A stretch of 64,000 nucleotides of DNA, from contig CBDFKJ010000009.1 in NCBI GenBank assembly GCA_965248805.1, positions 186,001-250,000 of the forward strand, read 5' to 3'. This DNA comes from CBDFKJ01 sp965248805 (GTDB taxonomy: Bacteria > Pseudomonadota > Alphaproteobacteria > UBA6615). Of the stretch, positions 9,037 through 18,052 are shown piece by piece. The notes under the pieces were generated by a model that made no database searches, was not told the DNA's origin, and saw nothing but the letters and a program-made list of their open reading frames with translations. Positions within the stretch are counted from its first letter, which is position 1. Each line of letters opens with the position of its first letter. A program made the translations under genes and the position numbers.

Positions 9037-9984
9037 GAGCCGTTCCGGGAAGTAGAGATTCACGAGCAAGGGCTTGGCCGGGTCAAGCGTCGCAGCATGA
9101 TGCGGATCATGGCGAGGTGGATGAAAGCGACGACAGAACGGACGTGGCGTTCGAAGTCGCGCGCCAGCCGGCGGCAACGGACGATCCAGGCGAAGGTGCG
9201 CTCGACGATCCAGCGCTTCGGCAGCACCTCGAAGCGCGGCACGCTGTTGCGCTTGACGATCTCCAGCCGCCAGGCGCCGGTCTTCGCCACCACGGCAGCC
9301 ATCTTTGGTCCCTGGTAGCCGCCGTCGGCGTAGATCACCTCGATGAACGGAAACAGCCGGCGTGTCCGGCGCAGCAGTGTGGCCGCGCCATCGCGGTCCT
9401 GCACGTTGCCGGGATGCACGACGAGGCCCAGCATCAGGCCGAGCGTATCGACCAGGATGTGCCGCTTGCGGCCGGTGAGCTTCTTGCCCGCGTCGAAGCC
9501 CTGCGGATCGATCGACGCCCCCCTTTTTGCGCCGCTTTGGCGCTCTGGCTGTCGATGATGGCCGCGCTCGGACTGGCTTCGCGGCCCGCGCGCTCGCGCA
9601 CCGCCACGTAGAGCTCATGATGGATGCGAGCCAGGGTGCCGTCCCATTCCCACAGGTCGAAGTAGTCGTACACCGTGCTCTTCGGCGGCAGGTCCTTGGG
9701 CAGCGCGGTCCACTGGCAGCCGGTCGACAGCACGTAGAAGATGCCGTTCAGGACTTCGCGGACATCGACCGTCCGCTTACGCCCACCGTGCTTCGCCGGT
9801 GGGATCAGCGGCTCGATCAGCGCCCATTCGGCGTCGGTCAGATCACTCGGATAGCGCCGCCGGCCACGGTCGGCGGCCGCGCGGTGTTCAGGCTTCCACA
9901 TCGGGCACCCCAAAGCAGTTGGACAGGTGACAGACAATAAAACACAACCGATTCCGACGACTCAAAAACTTTCCGGAACCGCTC
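9037..9984 (-). mobile_element. IS5-family element (IS427-like)
   Basis: Imperfect 17-bp terminal inverted repeats, gagccgttccgggaagt at 9037-9053 and its partner actttccggaaccgctc at 9968-9984 (two mismatches), enclose one two-frame transposase gene. The right end abuts an IS630 gene at the sequence tccaagacctgcg, the left end abuts the IS256 relic. Because the two flanks belong to different elements, it marks a rearranged junction. About 948 bp, normal for this group. Confidence 0.7.
9060..9901 (-). CDS. IS5-family (IS427 group) transposase, two frames joined by -1 slip
   Basis: OrfA starts at 9901 (MWKPEHRAAADRGRRRYPSD, then 'LTDAEWALIEPLIPPAKHGG') and carries the first catalytic D in 'AAIIDSQSAKAAQKGG'. 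At 9518-9528 the minus strand reads caaaaagggggg. Slipping back one base there joins the frame 'SIDPQGFDAGKKLTGRKRHI' and 'LVDTLGLMLGLVVHPGNVQD', with 'YADGGYQGP' (second D) and 'RWIVERTFAWIVRCRRLARD' (E), to the stop at 9060. Two-ORF organisation with frameshifting is known for IS427-type members, so this copy may be functional. The alternative is a one-base indel in the homopolymer. Confidence 0.75.
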
Positions 9985-10892
9985 CAAGACCTGCGTGTGG
10001 CGCTGGCAAGAGCGGTTCATGCACGAGGGTGTCGGCGGCCTGCTTCGCGACAAGTCCCGTCCGCCCGGCGAGGCGCCGGTCCCGCTCGATCGTGTCGCCG
10101 AGATCGTGCGCCTGACGCAGCAACCGCCGCCGTTTGAGGCGACCCACTGGACGTTGCGCGCGATGGCCAGGGCGGCCGGTATTGCCGCCTCGACGGTGCA
10201 GGCGATCTGGAAGGCTCACGGTCTCAGCCCGCACCGCTGGCGCAACTTCAAGCTGTCGACCGACCCTGCCTTCGCCGAGAAACTCACCGATATCGTCGGC
10301 CTGTATGTCGACCCGCCGGCCCATGCGGTGGTGTTGTCGATCGATGAGAAGTCACAGATCCAGGCGCTCGACCGCCGGTCTGCCGATGAAGAAGGGACGC
10401 GCCGGCACCATGACCCATGACTACAAACGGCACGGCACGACCACGCTGTTTGCGGCGCTCAACGTTCTGGACGGAACGGTGATCGGCCAGAACATGCAGC
10501 GCCACCGCCATCAGGAGTTCATCCGCTTCCTCAACCGCATCGAGCGCACGGTGCCGGCGGACAAGGCCATCCACGCGATCGTCGACAACTACGCGGCGCA
10601 CAACAAGGACAAGGTCCGCGCCTGGCTCGCCCGCCATCCGCGCTGGACTTTCCACTTCACACCGACCTCCTGCTCGTGGCTCAATGCCGTCGAGGGCTTC
10701 TTCGCAAAACTCACCCGGCGGCGGCTCAAGCACGGCGTCTTCCATTCCGTCGTCGATCTCCAGGCCGCAATCAACCGCTTCGTCCGCGAATACAATGCGG
10801 CCAACCCACAGCCATTCATATCGAAAGCCGACCCCGACGACATCATCGCAGCCCGAAACCGAGGGTTCCAAACGTTGGAATCAATCCACTAG
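9985..10892 (+). pseudogene. IS630-family transposase copy 1, 5' truncated and frameshifted
   Basis: Same gene as the intact copy at 61.84-62.93 kb, but the first about 65 residues are cut off by the IS5-family element. At 10408-10421 the 7-bp word ccatgac is tandemly duplicated, which shifts the frame after 'SADEEGTRRHHD'; the rest ('KRHGTTTLFAALNVLD', 'AIVDNYAAHNKDKVRAWLAR', 'FTPTSCSWLNAVEGFFAKLT') lies in another frame. The right end atcaatccac stops at 10889 followed by TA, and the TAG stop (10890-10892) uses that TA. Inactive. Confidence 0.9.
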
Positions 10893-10982
10893 GTGCTTGT
10901 AGCCGAGCGTCGTCAGCACCGCGTCGTAGAACGCCAGCGCGCGCTGCAGATTGTTCGTTCCCAGTGAAATGTGTGAAATCAT
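10890..10982 (-). pseudogene. VOC (glyoxalase-like) N-terminal fragment cut by IS630
   Basis: From ATG at 10982 the minus strand encodes MISHISLGTNNLQRALAFYD, then 'AVLTTLGYKHL', the first beta-alpha unit of VOC-superfamily proteins (metal-binding H in 'MISHISLGT'). The reading frame is cut at the TA target of the IS630 element; nothing of the remainder is found on the other side because that region was rearranged. About 30 of roughly 120-130 residues remain. Confidence 0.7.
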
Positions 10983-11012
10983 GCCGCCCTCCCGTTCCGG
11001 TGGGCGGCCAGC

Positions 11013-12368
11013 CTAGCACGTTGCGCGGCCCTCAACAGGCTCACCGTCGACGCACGCGAGCATCGTGGGGCCGTCGGCCTCACCCAAGGCGGCGAACTGT
11101 TCGGTCAGATTAATGCGATGCGCGGCGAAGCGCTCCAGCTCCTCGCCGGCAAGCTTCTCACCGCTGGGGAGCTTGAGCTTCATCGGATTGATCTTCTTAT
11201 CGTCCCGGTGGATCTCGTAGTGCAGGTGCGGCCCCGTCGAGCGTCCGGTCGAACCGACGTAGCCGATCACTTGGCCTTGGCGGACACGCTCGCCGCGGTC
11301 GAGGCCACGCGCGAACTTGCTCATGTGGGCATAGGCTGACTTGAACGCGCCGTTGTGGCGGATGCGGATGTAGTTGCCGTAGCCGCCGTTGCGGCCGATC
11401 GCCTCGATCACACCATCGCCCGCGGCATAGATCGGCGTGCCGCTGGGCGCGGCGAAGTCGGTGCCGGCGTGCAAACGCGTGTAGCCGAGAATCGGATGGC
11501 GCCGGTTGCCGAAATTGGAGCTGATGCGCGCGCCGTCGATCGGCGTACGCAGCAGTGCCTTGCGCACGCTTTCGCCCTTCGGCGTGAAGTAGTCGATCGT
11601 GCCGCCGGTGGTTTCATAGCGGAACAACGGCAACTCGTGCCCGCTTAGCGTCAGCTTGGCGTACATCACGTCGCCGGTGTGGATCGGCTCACCGGCGTCG
11701 TCGTAGACGCGCTCGAACAACAGTTCGAAACCGTCGCCGGGGTGGACGCCGCGCTGGAAGTCGACGTCGTAGCTATAGATCCGCATCAGACTGACCAGCA
11801 GCTCGGGCGGCATGCCGGCCTCGATGCCGGCCTGGTAGACGCTGTCGTTGATCACGCCCGCGGCGCGCTCCAACCGGCGCTCCACCGGACGCGCGACCTC
11901 GTTGGCGGTGAAGCCGTCGGCGCCCCGCCGCACCGCCACGTCGGTATCGTAGGCGACCGGCAGCCGCAAGGCCTGGAACGTCAGCTCCTCGGCGCCGCCT
12001 TGTGTGAATTGCAGGCTTAGCGTTTGGCCGATCTGCAGATCGCGTCGCGGGTCATAGACGCCCGCTAAGGCATCGATCGCCGCCTGCGCCTGGTGCGTGC
12101 CGACGCCGGCGCCGGTTAGCAGGCGCATCAGGCTGTCGCCCTTCTCCACGCGCACCGATCGCGAAACGGCGAGCGGGGGCGCCAATGTGGTCAGCGCCTC
12201 CCACTCGGTGTGCAAGGCGACCGTGCGCGAGGCGTCGACCGGCGTATCGAGGTCGACTGTCAGTGGTGGCCACTCACGATCGGCTGGGCGGATGCTGAGA
12301 CTTCCCAGCAATCCAAGGAGCGCGATGAGCGAAGTGCCGGCAACGGAACCGGTGATAAGCTTAGGCAT
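11013..12368 (-). CDS. M23-family peptidoglycan endopeptidase (MepM-like)
   Basis: 451 residues. An N-terminal hydrophobic segment (residues 5-25, 'LITGSVAGTSLIALLGLLGS') acts as signal/anchor. A LysM/OapA-like segment follows ('VRVEKGDSLMRLLTGAGVG'), and the C-terminal zinc peptidase domain has 'YTRLHAGTDFAAPSGTPIYA' (H-x3-D) and 'GRSTGPHLHYEIHRD' (HxH), both complete. It would cleave peptidoglycan cross-links in the periplasm during wall growth. It is intact, between an IS630-cut VOC relic downstream and an IS-A copy upstream, so it is an original chromosomal gene surviving inside the IS region. Confidence 0.9.
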   Translation of the reverse strand: MPKLITGSVAGTSLIALLGLLGSLSIRPADREWPPLTVDLDTPVDASRTVALHTEWEALTTLAPPLAVSRSVRVEKGDSLMRLLTGAGVGTHQAQAAIDALAGVYDPRRDLQIGQTLSLQFTQGGAEELTFQALRLPVAYDTDVAVRRGADGFTANEVARPVERRLERAAGVINDSVYQAGIEAGMPPELLVSLMRIYSYDVDFQRGVHPGDGFELLFERVYDDAGEPIHTGDVMYAKLTLSGHELPLFRYETTGGTIDYFTPKGESVRKALLRTPIDGARISSNFGNRRHPILGYTRLHAGTDFAAPSGTPIYAAGDGVIEAIGRNGGYGNYIRIRHNGAFKSAYAHMSKFARGLDRGERVRQGQVIGYVGSTGRSTGPHLHYEIHRDDKKINPMKLKLPSGEKLAGEELERFAAHRINLTEQFAALGEADGPTMLACVDGEPVEGRATC

Positions 12369-12718
12369 CAGCGATGATCTCCCCGGACGGTCATCGTTGG
12401 TGCGATTCGTGCGAACTTATCGAGCCCACGCGCGGCACAATGCGAAACCGCGAATCCGTTGTCAACAAGTGACTTATCACGCGACTCGCATAGATCGATG
12501 TAAGTGCGCATCCCGCCGATCCTCCGGCTAGGTCGGACACGGCCCAAAGTGGGCGCTCTGGGGATGCTCAGTGGATTTGGTTAACTTTTAATAAAGCTCA
12601 TAGTATCGCGTAGATGATAGCCATTGTCTGAATAGTTCTAGTGTAAATGGAAGATTTACGCATTAGACGTTGTAACAAACTCTGGGTAATCGGGGATCGA
12701 CTATGTTGCCAGGGCAAT
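12369..12718. other. Intergenic, AT-rich
   Basis: About 350 bp upstream of the M23 peptidase gene. AT-rich around 12560-12680 and without a convincing gene; it probably contains the peptidase promoter, but no unambiguous -35/-10 pair stands out. Confidence 0.4.
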
Positions 12719-12835
12719 TTAAACCTTCCAGCCGACAACGGTGAACACGATCCCTGCTGCAGCCGCGCTCGCTACACATACGAGATTTATGGCTATTCGT
12801 TGATTGGGTGACTCCGTTAAACCGGGATTCCCCAT
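12719..12835 (-). CDS. Small single-pass membrane protein candidate
   Basis: ATG 12835 to TAA 12719, 38 residues: MGNPGLTESPNQRIAINLVC followed by 'VASAAAAGIVFTVVGWKV'. The second half forms one hydrophobic helix. The start codon sits right at the IS-A insertion point (flank ATAT 12834-12837), so the native 5' end or ribosome binding site may have been displaced. It could also be the tail of a longer lost gene. Confidence 0.3.
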   Translation of the reverse strand: MGNPGLTESPNQRIAINLVCVASAAAAGIVFTVVGWKV

Positions 12836-12837
12836 AT

Positions 12838-14291
12838 CAGCCCGGTGATGAAGTTGCGCTTTGATCAATCGGTTTCGGGGGCGACGATGATGATGATAAC
12901 GAGCATGGCTGGTTTGCCTTCGATGTTCGCCACGATGGCGATCGCCAGGGCAGCATCGAACTGAATAACGAACAAAAGGGTGCTCTTTGCACTCGCAGCC
13001 TCCCTCGGCGTGCCTGATCCGAACAGCGCGCGCATCAGAATGCCGAGATTGAACCCGGCGACATGGATCAGGTAGCGTTTGTGGACGTTCTCGCGCGCCC
13101 GCAGCAACGCGCGGCGCATGCCGCCACGGTCGAGGACATGGGCGAAGCTGCGCTCGACCATCTCACCGCGCCTGCGCATGGCGTTCCGCGCGACGCCGGA
13201 CTTCAATCGCGCCCGGTTGGCGTAGACAGCCTGACGTGCCGCCTGGTCGCCATGCCAGCGCAGATAGCCGTTGGCGGGCTCCGGCTCGGAGATCCGCGTT
13301 TTCCAGACGCCGCCGTCGAGGTCTTTCAGCCCCTCGCGTGAATGATAGCCCTTGTCGCCAACGAGACTGCAGGGCTCTGCCCGTGTTGGAGCCAGGCCGA
13401 CCTCGGCGAGGTTGCGCGCGGCCGCCTCCAGCGTCCCAGGCAAAGTCGTCGTGTCGCCTTCATCGGCTGGATAGATCGGCGCCGCAACGATGACGCCGGT
13501 GTCGAGATCGACCGCGTGCTCGGGCTTGCAGGCCAGATGCGTGGTGCCGTCCTTCATCCGCGCGATCTTCGCATCAGGATCGGTCGGGCTCGTCCAATCC
13601 TTGTTCGAAAGCTTCTTGCCCTTCCGCCGGCGATCGAGCCGGACGAGGTCGTCGATCGTCGGCGTTTCGACGCCACTCTCCTTCGCCATTTGCGTCAGCA
13701 TCTCGCGATAGGTCTCGCCGCTATCGCGCCGCACGATGGCTCGCAGGGCGGCGTTGGCTTCCATCGTCGAGCCGTCGACGCCGATCCGCTCGCCCTTCAC
13801 CAGACCGCGCGCGGCGACGAGAGCCAGAACCCAGTCGAAAACCTTTTCATGGACCTCGTGCGGCAGCCGGCCGCGCGTCTTCGACAACCAGGAATGATCG
13901 GGAACCTTGTCCCGGTTCGCCAACCGCAGAAACGCGCGAAGCGACAGCGAATCCGAACAGCGCCAAGCGATGCCGCGCTCGCTGCCGATGCCCTCGAAAT
14001 AGCCGATCATGTGCATCCGGAAATAACGCCCCGGCGGCAGCGAAGGAGCCCCCATCCGAGGTGCGTAGTATGGCTTGCACGTCGCCTCCACGAAGCCGTC
14101 AAAGCCAGACTCGGTCAGCAACTCATGCAGCCGGTCGGAAAACGCGTGTCCAGGCGAACGCGGCATCTCCGCCCATGTCACCACGAGGTCACCCTGAACC
14201 TCGCTCTGTCGTCTCAATGCCATCGCACGACGCCCGTCTAAATCTCTATGTTCAGACAGAATCAGACACGCCGGACTTCGTCAACGGGCTG
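12838..14291 (-). mobile_element. IS-A copy 1 (DDE element, IS1182/IS4-like), 1454 bp
   Basis: Ends cagcccggtgatgaagt (12838) and its inverted partner acttcgtcaacgggctg (to 14291), one intact transposase gene inside. Flanks are ATAT left and CTAT right, similar to the 4-bp NTAN target duplications of the related copies. A second copy, identical in length, lies in opposite orientation at 60181-61634. Confidence 0.85.
12865..14223 (-). CDS. Transposase of IS-A copy 1
   Basis: 452 residues, start at 14223 (MALRRQSEVQGDLVVTWAEM). The N-terminal DUF772-like region includes 'YFRMHMIGYFEGIGSERGIA'. The DDE core includes 'GVDGSTMEANAALRAIVRRD', 'LVGDKGYHSREGLKDLDGGV' and 'RGEMVERSFAHVLDRGGMRR'. It differs from the copy at 60.2 kb by only a few residues (for example HAFS/HAFF, ACKP/AYKP, PCSL/PCGL), consistent with recent duplication. 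The C-terminal tail 'AMLVIIIIVAPETD' is hydrophobic and unusual. Likely active. Confidence 0.85.
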   Translation of the reverse strand: MALRRQSEVQGDLVVTWAEMPRSPGHAFSDRLHELLTESGFDGFVEATCKPYYAPRMGAPSLPPGRYFRMHMIGYFEGIGSERGIAWRCSDSLSLRAFLRLANRDKVPDHSWLSKTRGRLPHEVHEKVFDWVLALVAARGLVKGERIGVDGSTMEANAALRAIVRRDSGETYREMLTQMAKESGVETPTIDDLVRLDRRRKGKKLSNKDWTSPTDPDAKIARMKDGTTHLACKPEHAVDLDTGVIVAAPIYPADEGDTTTLPGTLEAAARNLAEVGLAPTRAEPCSLVGDKGYHSREGLKDLDGGVWKTRISEPEPANGYLRWHGDQAARQAVYANRARLKSGVARNAMRRRGEMVERSFAHVLDRGGMRRALLRARENVHKRYLIHVAGFNLGILMRALFGSGTPREAASAKSTLLFVIQFDAALAIAIVANIEGKPAMLVIIIIVAPETD

Positions 14292-15085
14292 CTATGCGCT
14301 GACGGGGGACACCAAGTATCCTCCCTACAACGGCCGGTCCGGCCGGATTGATGTCTCGCATCGCGCGGCGAAGGGCGAGCACCAAGATCCTCCGCTACCA
14401 TTCTTCAGAATGCGCTCGCGCTTTTCGTCACGGACACATAGTCATTTCCGACGCCGTGACATCCGAAACATAGAGGGACTCCGTTGCCAGCGGCCACCAG
14501 TTTCGAGCCGTCGGTCGTGCTTTCATACCAAAACCAACCTTTACCGGTGCTGAACGCGGAACGCTTGGTCCGCTCATCGCGTCTGCCGTTTGCATGGGAC
14601 CGGCAGCGCAAACTGCTCGGCTTTACTCGGCAATAGAACCCACCCGGACGAACGCCGGGGACGGCCTGGCTCGCTGCATCTGTCGGCGGCTGCAAGGAAC
14701 CAAAATCGCAACGGATCCTGATCGGTGGCTATGGGTCGCGGTTCACCACTCCACAAAGTGGTACCGGGAAAATGGCCCACGGAGAAAACCGGGTTATGCG
14801 CGAGGGAAGACCGTGACAATCGATTCTCTCGGTACCGCCATTTGTGCTGCTTGACTGAAACCTCCGGGAAGTCCGGGCCTCTCAGGCGCGAGTTCGAATC
14901 TTCGGCGATAATTGAGCGATAGCCGGGACTTGCTGGCGGAGGGAACGAACCCCGGTTCGAACCTTCTCCAGTTGGGCGCTCACCGTGGCGGAGACGGTTT
15001 GCAATCAGTGTCGCATAGCGACCGAAACCCGGATCGAACTCGGATGACGATCTTACGATGATCTGCCGCTGGTTCATACTGGACA
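14292..15085. other. Relic region with haem-protein C-terminal fragment
   Basis: On the minus strand, about 14605 to the stop at 14405, 'ERTKRSAFSTGKGWFWYEST' and 'GNGVPLCFGCHGVGNDYV' resemble the end of a cytochrome P460/c-type protein with a CxxCH haem site; no matching N-terminus is present. The remainder up to 15085 has open frames without similarity I recognise. T-arm-like words (gagttcgaatc at about 14889) do not belong to a complete tRNA. Confidence 0.4.
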
Positions 15086-15091
15086 TTGCCT

Positions 15092-15118
15092 CCTTACCTA
15101 ATTATCTTGATGGTAAGG
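15092..15118. promoter_or_regulatory. Candidate operator of the VapBC-type pair
   Basis: Inverted repeat ccttacc (15092-15098) and ggtaagg (15112-15118) centred 33 bp upstream of the antitoxin start. AbrB-type antitoxins usually bind palindromes over their own promoter, so autoregulation is expected. Binding is an inference. Confidence 0.45.
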
Positions 15119-15137
15119 TAGACACTTGAGGTGCGCC

Positions 15138-15380
15138 ATGCTCGTGAAGATCACATCCAAGCGCCAAGTCACCTTTCCCTCGCGGGTGTTGGAGGCACTG
15201 GGGGTGCGGCCCGGGGACCACCTTGAACTGGAAGAAGGCCCCGACGGCTTCATCTTGCGCCCGCGGCGAATCGATCCTGCTCGCCTGGCGCCGTTGCGTG
15301 CCAAGCTACGGCGCGGTCCTGGCACTTTCGATCTCGAGTCCTTCCGCGATCAGCCACATGACCCGGCGCTTCGGGATTGA
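15138..15380 (+). CDS. vapB: AbrB/MazE-type antitoxin (VapB-like)
   Basis: 80 residues from ATG 15138. 'MLVKITSKRQVTFPSRVLEA' then 'LGVRPGDHLELEEGPDGFIL' is the swapped-hairpin SpoVT/AbrB DNA-binding fold; the acidic and basic C-terminal tail would wrap the toxin. The alternative start at 15126 adds four residues. The stop lies 23 bp inside the downstream PIN-domain gene, the usual overlap of toxin-antitoxin pairs. It should neutralise VapC and repress the operon through the palindrome upstream. Intact within the IS cluster, perhaps helping to stabilise this region. Confidence 0.85.
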   Translation: MLVKITSKRQVTFPSRVLEALGVRPGDHLELEEGPDGFILRPRRIDPARLAPLRAKLRRGPGTFDLESFRDQPHDPALRD

Positions 15381-15756
15381 CACCTCCGTTCTTGTGCGGC
15401 TGCTCACGGGTGAACCCGAAGAGGACTTCGCGTTTTGCGTTCGCAAGCTAAGCACCTTGGTTGACGCTGAAGGTGCCGAAATTTTCGCTTCGAATCAGGT
15501 CATTGGAGAAGCCTATATCGCGGTTCAACACCATTATGGCGTATCAAAGCGCGACAGCCGCGTCGGCTTGGTGAACGTGCTGCGTAGCGGGCTGGTGGCT
15601 CCGCTGAACGGAAGTTCCGTCTTCACTGCCCTCGAGGCTTCTGATGGGCCTGGCCTTTTTGATCGCCTCATCGCTGACGAATGCTCCCGCGCCGGCCTGG
15701 AAATCTTGACGCTCGATCGGAAGATGGCCGCTTTGCCCGATGCACGGCGTCTATAG
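15358..15756 (+). CDS. vapC: PIN-domain ribonuclease toxin (VapC-like)
   Basis: 132 residues from ATG 15358, overlapping the antitoxin gene. The first acidic residue is in 'RRFGIDTSVLVRLLTGEPEE', the second in 'ASNQVIGEAYIAVQHHYG', and the later pair near 'GPGLFDRLIADECSRAG' and 'ILTLDRKMAALP', the arrangement of the Mg-dependent PIN active site. Members cleave specific RNAs, often tRNA or the sarcin-ricin loop, when the antitoxin is degraded. Target specificity cannot be read from the sequence. Confidence 0.85.
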   Translation: MTRRFGIDTSVLVRLLTGEPEEDFAFCVRKLSTLVDAEGAEIFASNQVIGEAYIAVQHHYGVSKRDSRVGLVNVLRSGLVAPLNGSSVFTALEASDGPGLFDRLIADECSRAGLEILTLDRKMAALPDARRL

Positions 15757-15890
15757 CCGGAATGTCGAGCCATCGACTGACCCACAGAAGGCGTCTCATC
15801 GGTGCACCACATCAATGGGAGTGGATCAATTCCCTTCATTGCTCAATGCGCGATCGGACACCTGCATGTCGATCTTGAGAACCACTGGAA

Positions 15891-16257
15891 TTAGGCCTGG
15901 GTGGCGAGTGCTTTGACTGTCCCGACGAGGCGGTAGACGCGTACGGGTGCAGTGCGGCCCTTAACCTCCATCTCTCCGACCGGCTCGGTATCGAAACTGC
16001 TGTCCAGATCCGCGACTGTCGCCGCACTGATGCTGATTGCTACCTCGGCATGGGGCGTTACCTGTTTGCCGATCTGTTCCAACCGTTGCGCAACATTTAC
16101 ATCGTCGCCGATGACCGTGTAGTTGATCCGGTCCCGTGTTCCGATGTTGCCAACCGTCGCCTCGCCCGAATGGATGCCAATGCGCATGCATATCGGCAGT
16201 TCCGCGCGGTCGGCTCTCGCCTTGTTGTCTGCGGCAATGCCGGTGACCTGCCCCCAC
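15891..16257 (-). pseudogene. Class III adenylate/guanylate cyclase, C-terminal fragment
   Basis: The minus strand from about 16257 reads 'VTGIAADNKARADRAELPIC', 'MRIGIHSGEATVGNIGTRDR' and 'INYTVIGDDVNVAQRLEQIG', the second half of the CHD catalytic domain, then 'MEVKGRTAPVRVYRLVG' and the stop at 15891. The N-terminal half, with both metal-binding aspartates, is removed by the IS3-family end at about 16244 (tgacctgccccca). About 120 residues remain; not active. Confidence 0.8.
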
Positions 16258-17260
16258 TGACTGGTCCAGTTTGAATGTTAGTGCATTGACGGTTTCTCCG
16301 CCAAGCTGGGTGACCGGCGGAGCGGAGCGGAGCCGGGCGGCCAGATTGGCATGACGATCGTTTCCGGGGCCGGTGGCCGGTATCCCAGGCTGCTGTGCGG
16401 GCGGACGGCGTTGTAATGGCGCCGCCAGGATTCAATGAGAACCTGGGCCTCCTTGAGGGTGTAGAAGATCTCCCCGTTCAGGAGCTCGTCGCGTAGCCGC
16501 GCATTGAAGCTCTCTATGTATCCATTCTCCCAGGGTGAACCCGGCTCGATGAAGGCGGTCCGGGCGCCGACCGCGGCGATCCACTGCCGGACCGCCCCGG
16601 CGACGAACTCCGGGCCGTTGTCGGAGCGGATGTAGAGCGGGATGCCGCGCACGATGAACAGGTCGGTCAGGACATCGATGACGTCGGTCGAGGAGAGCTT
16701 CCGCCGGACCCGGATCGCCAGGCTCTCGCGGGTGAACTCGTCCAGGACGTTGAGCGTACGAAAAGCCCGGCCATCATGGGTCCGGTGATCCGCTCGGCGC
16801 GTAGCCGGATGCAGGATCCGTTGTTGAGCCACAGACGGCCCCGCTTCGGTTGTTTGCTGGGCACCTTCAGCCCCTCGCGCTGCCATAGGCGCTCGGCCCG
16901 CTTGTTGTTGACCAGCCAGCCGCCGTCGCGCAGCAGAGCCGCGATCCGGCGATAGCCGTAACGGCCGTAGCGGCGGGCCAGCTCGATCATGTCCGCGACC
17001 AGGCGATCCTCGTCGTCACGCCCGCGCGGGATACGGCGCTGGGTCGAGCGGTGCTGCCCCAGCACCCGACAGGCGCGGCGCTCCGAGATCCCGAGCCGGC
17101 CACGGACATGGTCGATGCACTGGCGGCGGCGCGAGGGGCTCACAAGTTTCCCCGTGCCGCCTCCGCAAGGATCTGCTTGTCCAGCGTCAGGTCCGAGACC
17201 GCGCGGCGCAGCCGCTCGTTCTCCTTCTCAAGCTCCTTGAGACGGCGGAGCTGGGCGGCT
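16244..17260 (-). pseudogene. IS3-family element: OrfB and 3' end of OrfA
   Basis: OrfB occupies 17143 down to 16278 but in two frames: 'RRRQCIDHVRGRLGISERRA', 'IELARRYGRYGYRRIAALLR' and 'RLWQREGLKVPSKQPKRGRL', then after a shift near 16780 'LNVLDEFTRESLAIRVRRKL', 'GIPLYIRSDNGPEFVAGAVR' (second D) and 'GSPWENGYIESFNARLRDEL' (E), 'RPHSSLGYRPPAPETI'. Just upstream, 17250-17140 encodes the OrfA leucine-zipper end 'LRRLKELEKENERLRRAVSD'. The middle of OrfA is missing and foreign DNA lies there instead. Inactive. Confidence 0.8.
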
Positions 17261-17299
17261 TCGACCGCCGGCGCGATCCAGAGGATCCGGTGCTGGGGC

Positions 17300-17545
17300 G
17301 GTGCTACGCGGGGAGCGAAGACCTGAACGCCTGGCTGGTGGCAGGGGCACGCGCTGGCGTACCCGCGAGACGGTTCGCGGTACGTGGAGGCGGAGCAGGC
17401 GGCGCGGGAGGCCGGGCGCGGCCTGTGGGCGGGCCGCTTCGTGGTGCCGTGCCGCTGGCGAGCCGGAGAGCGATTGGGGGCAGGGGCGGCGCCGGAGGCG
17501 ATTCCCGGCGCGGTCACCCGGAATCCTGTTTCAAGGTAAGGGCAT
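17300..17545 (+). pseudogene. Thermonuclease (SNase-like) C-terminal fragment
   Basis: Plus strand: 'EDLNAWLVA', then after a 2-bp gap in the frame 'QGHALAYPRDGSRYVEAEQA' and 'AREAGRGLWAGRFVVPCRWR', the typical last third of staphylococcal-nuclease-family proteins, ending at TAA about 17545. It lies inside the disrupted OrfA of an IS3 element. The part with the catalytic R-D-E-R residues is absent. Probably carried in by recombination. Confidence 0.65.
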
Positions 17546-17815
17546 CGATCCCATCGCGCAGGGCGCGCGTGGCGCGCCAGTCGTGCTCGTTACAGTCCAG
17601 GATGCGCTGGCGGCCGTAGGCAGCGGTGCGACGGCGCCCGGGTGTTATTTCATCGCTCTTGTCGCTTGGCGGCGTCTGCTCGACGCTGAGGCCGCAGGCG
17701 CAGTTGTCGGTGATGTCTAGCCAAGCCAGGGGCGAGACTTCCAGCCCTTTTTCACTGCGCCGCTGGTGATTATTCCAGAAGCGCTCAAGGCCATAGGTGT
17801 GGGCGGCGCTTTTGG
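17546..17815. other. Unassigned insert in IS3 OrfA
   Basis: Open on the minus strand (for example 'LAWLDITDNCACGLSVEQTP' and 'AYGRQRILDCNEHDWRATRA') but I recognise no family. Together with the nuclease fragment it makes up a foreign block of about 560 bp within the IS3 OrfA gene. Confidence 0.35.
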
Positions 17816-17936
17816 GGATAAGGCTGACGCCGATCTGTCGGATGGCGTCGGCAACGCTGTTGCCCTGCGAAAGGTGCCCGTCGACCTGGCGAAGCTTGGC
17901 GACAATCTCTTCGGACTTGTATCGCTTTTTTGGCAT
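17816..17936 (-). pseudogene. IS3-family OrfA, N-terminal fragment
   Basis: From ATG 17936: MPKKRYKSEEIVAKLRQVDG then 'HLSQGNSVADAIRQIGVS', the helix-turn-helix start of IS3 OrfA of the same subgroup as the OrfA tail at 17140-17250. After 'GVS' the frame leaves the family. Only 40 residues remain. Confidence 0.75.
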
Positions 17937-18052
17937 GAGGGCCCATCCTGATGTTGTGTGATAAACATGTGATCGGCCCCCATGGAGTGGCCCAGAACAA
18001 CTGAGTAGTTCGGGACATCCGCCGCAAGACGCGTCGCAAGCATTCGGCGCGT

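Noticed and set aside
14880..14970. tRNA T-arm-like words (gagttcgaatc, ggttcgaacc)
   Set aside because: No matching acceptor, D-arm or anticodon arm could be assembled on either strand; at most a remnant.
17717..18043. Minus-strand ORF with 'VVLGHSMGADH' resembling an alpha/beta hydrolase nucleophile elbow
   Set aside because: Only the single motif fits; the rest is the IS3 leader and the shifted OrfA frame, with no core beta strands or other catalytic residues.
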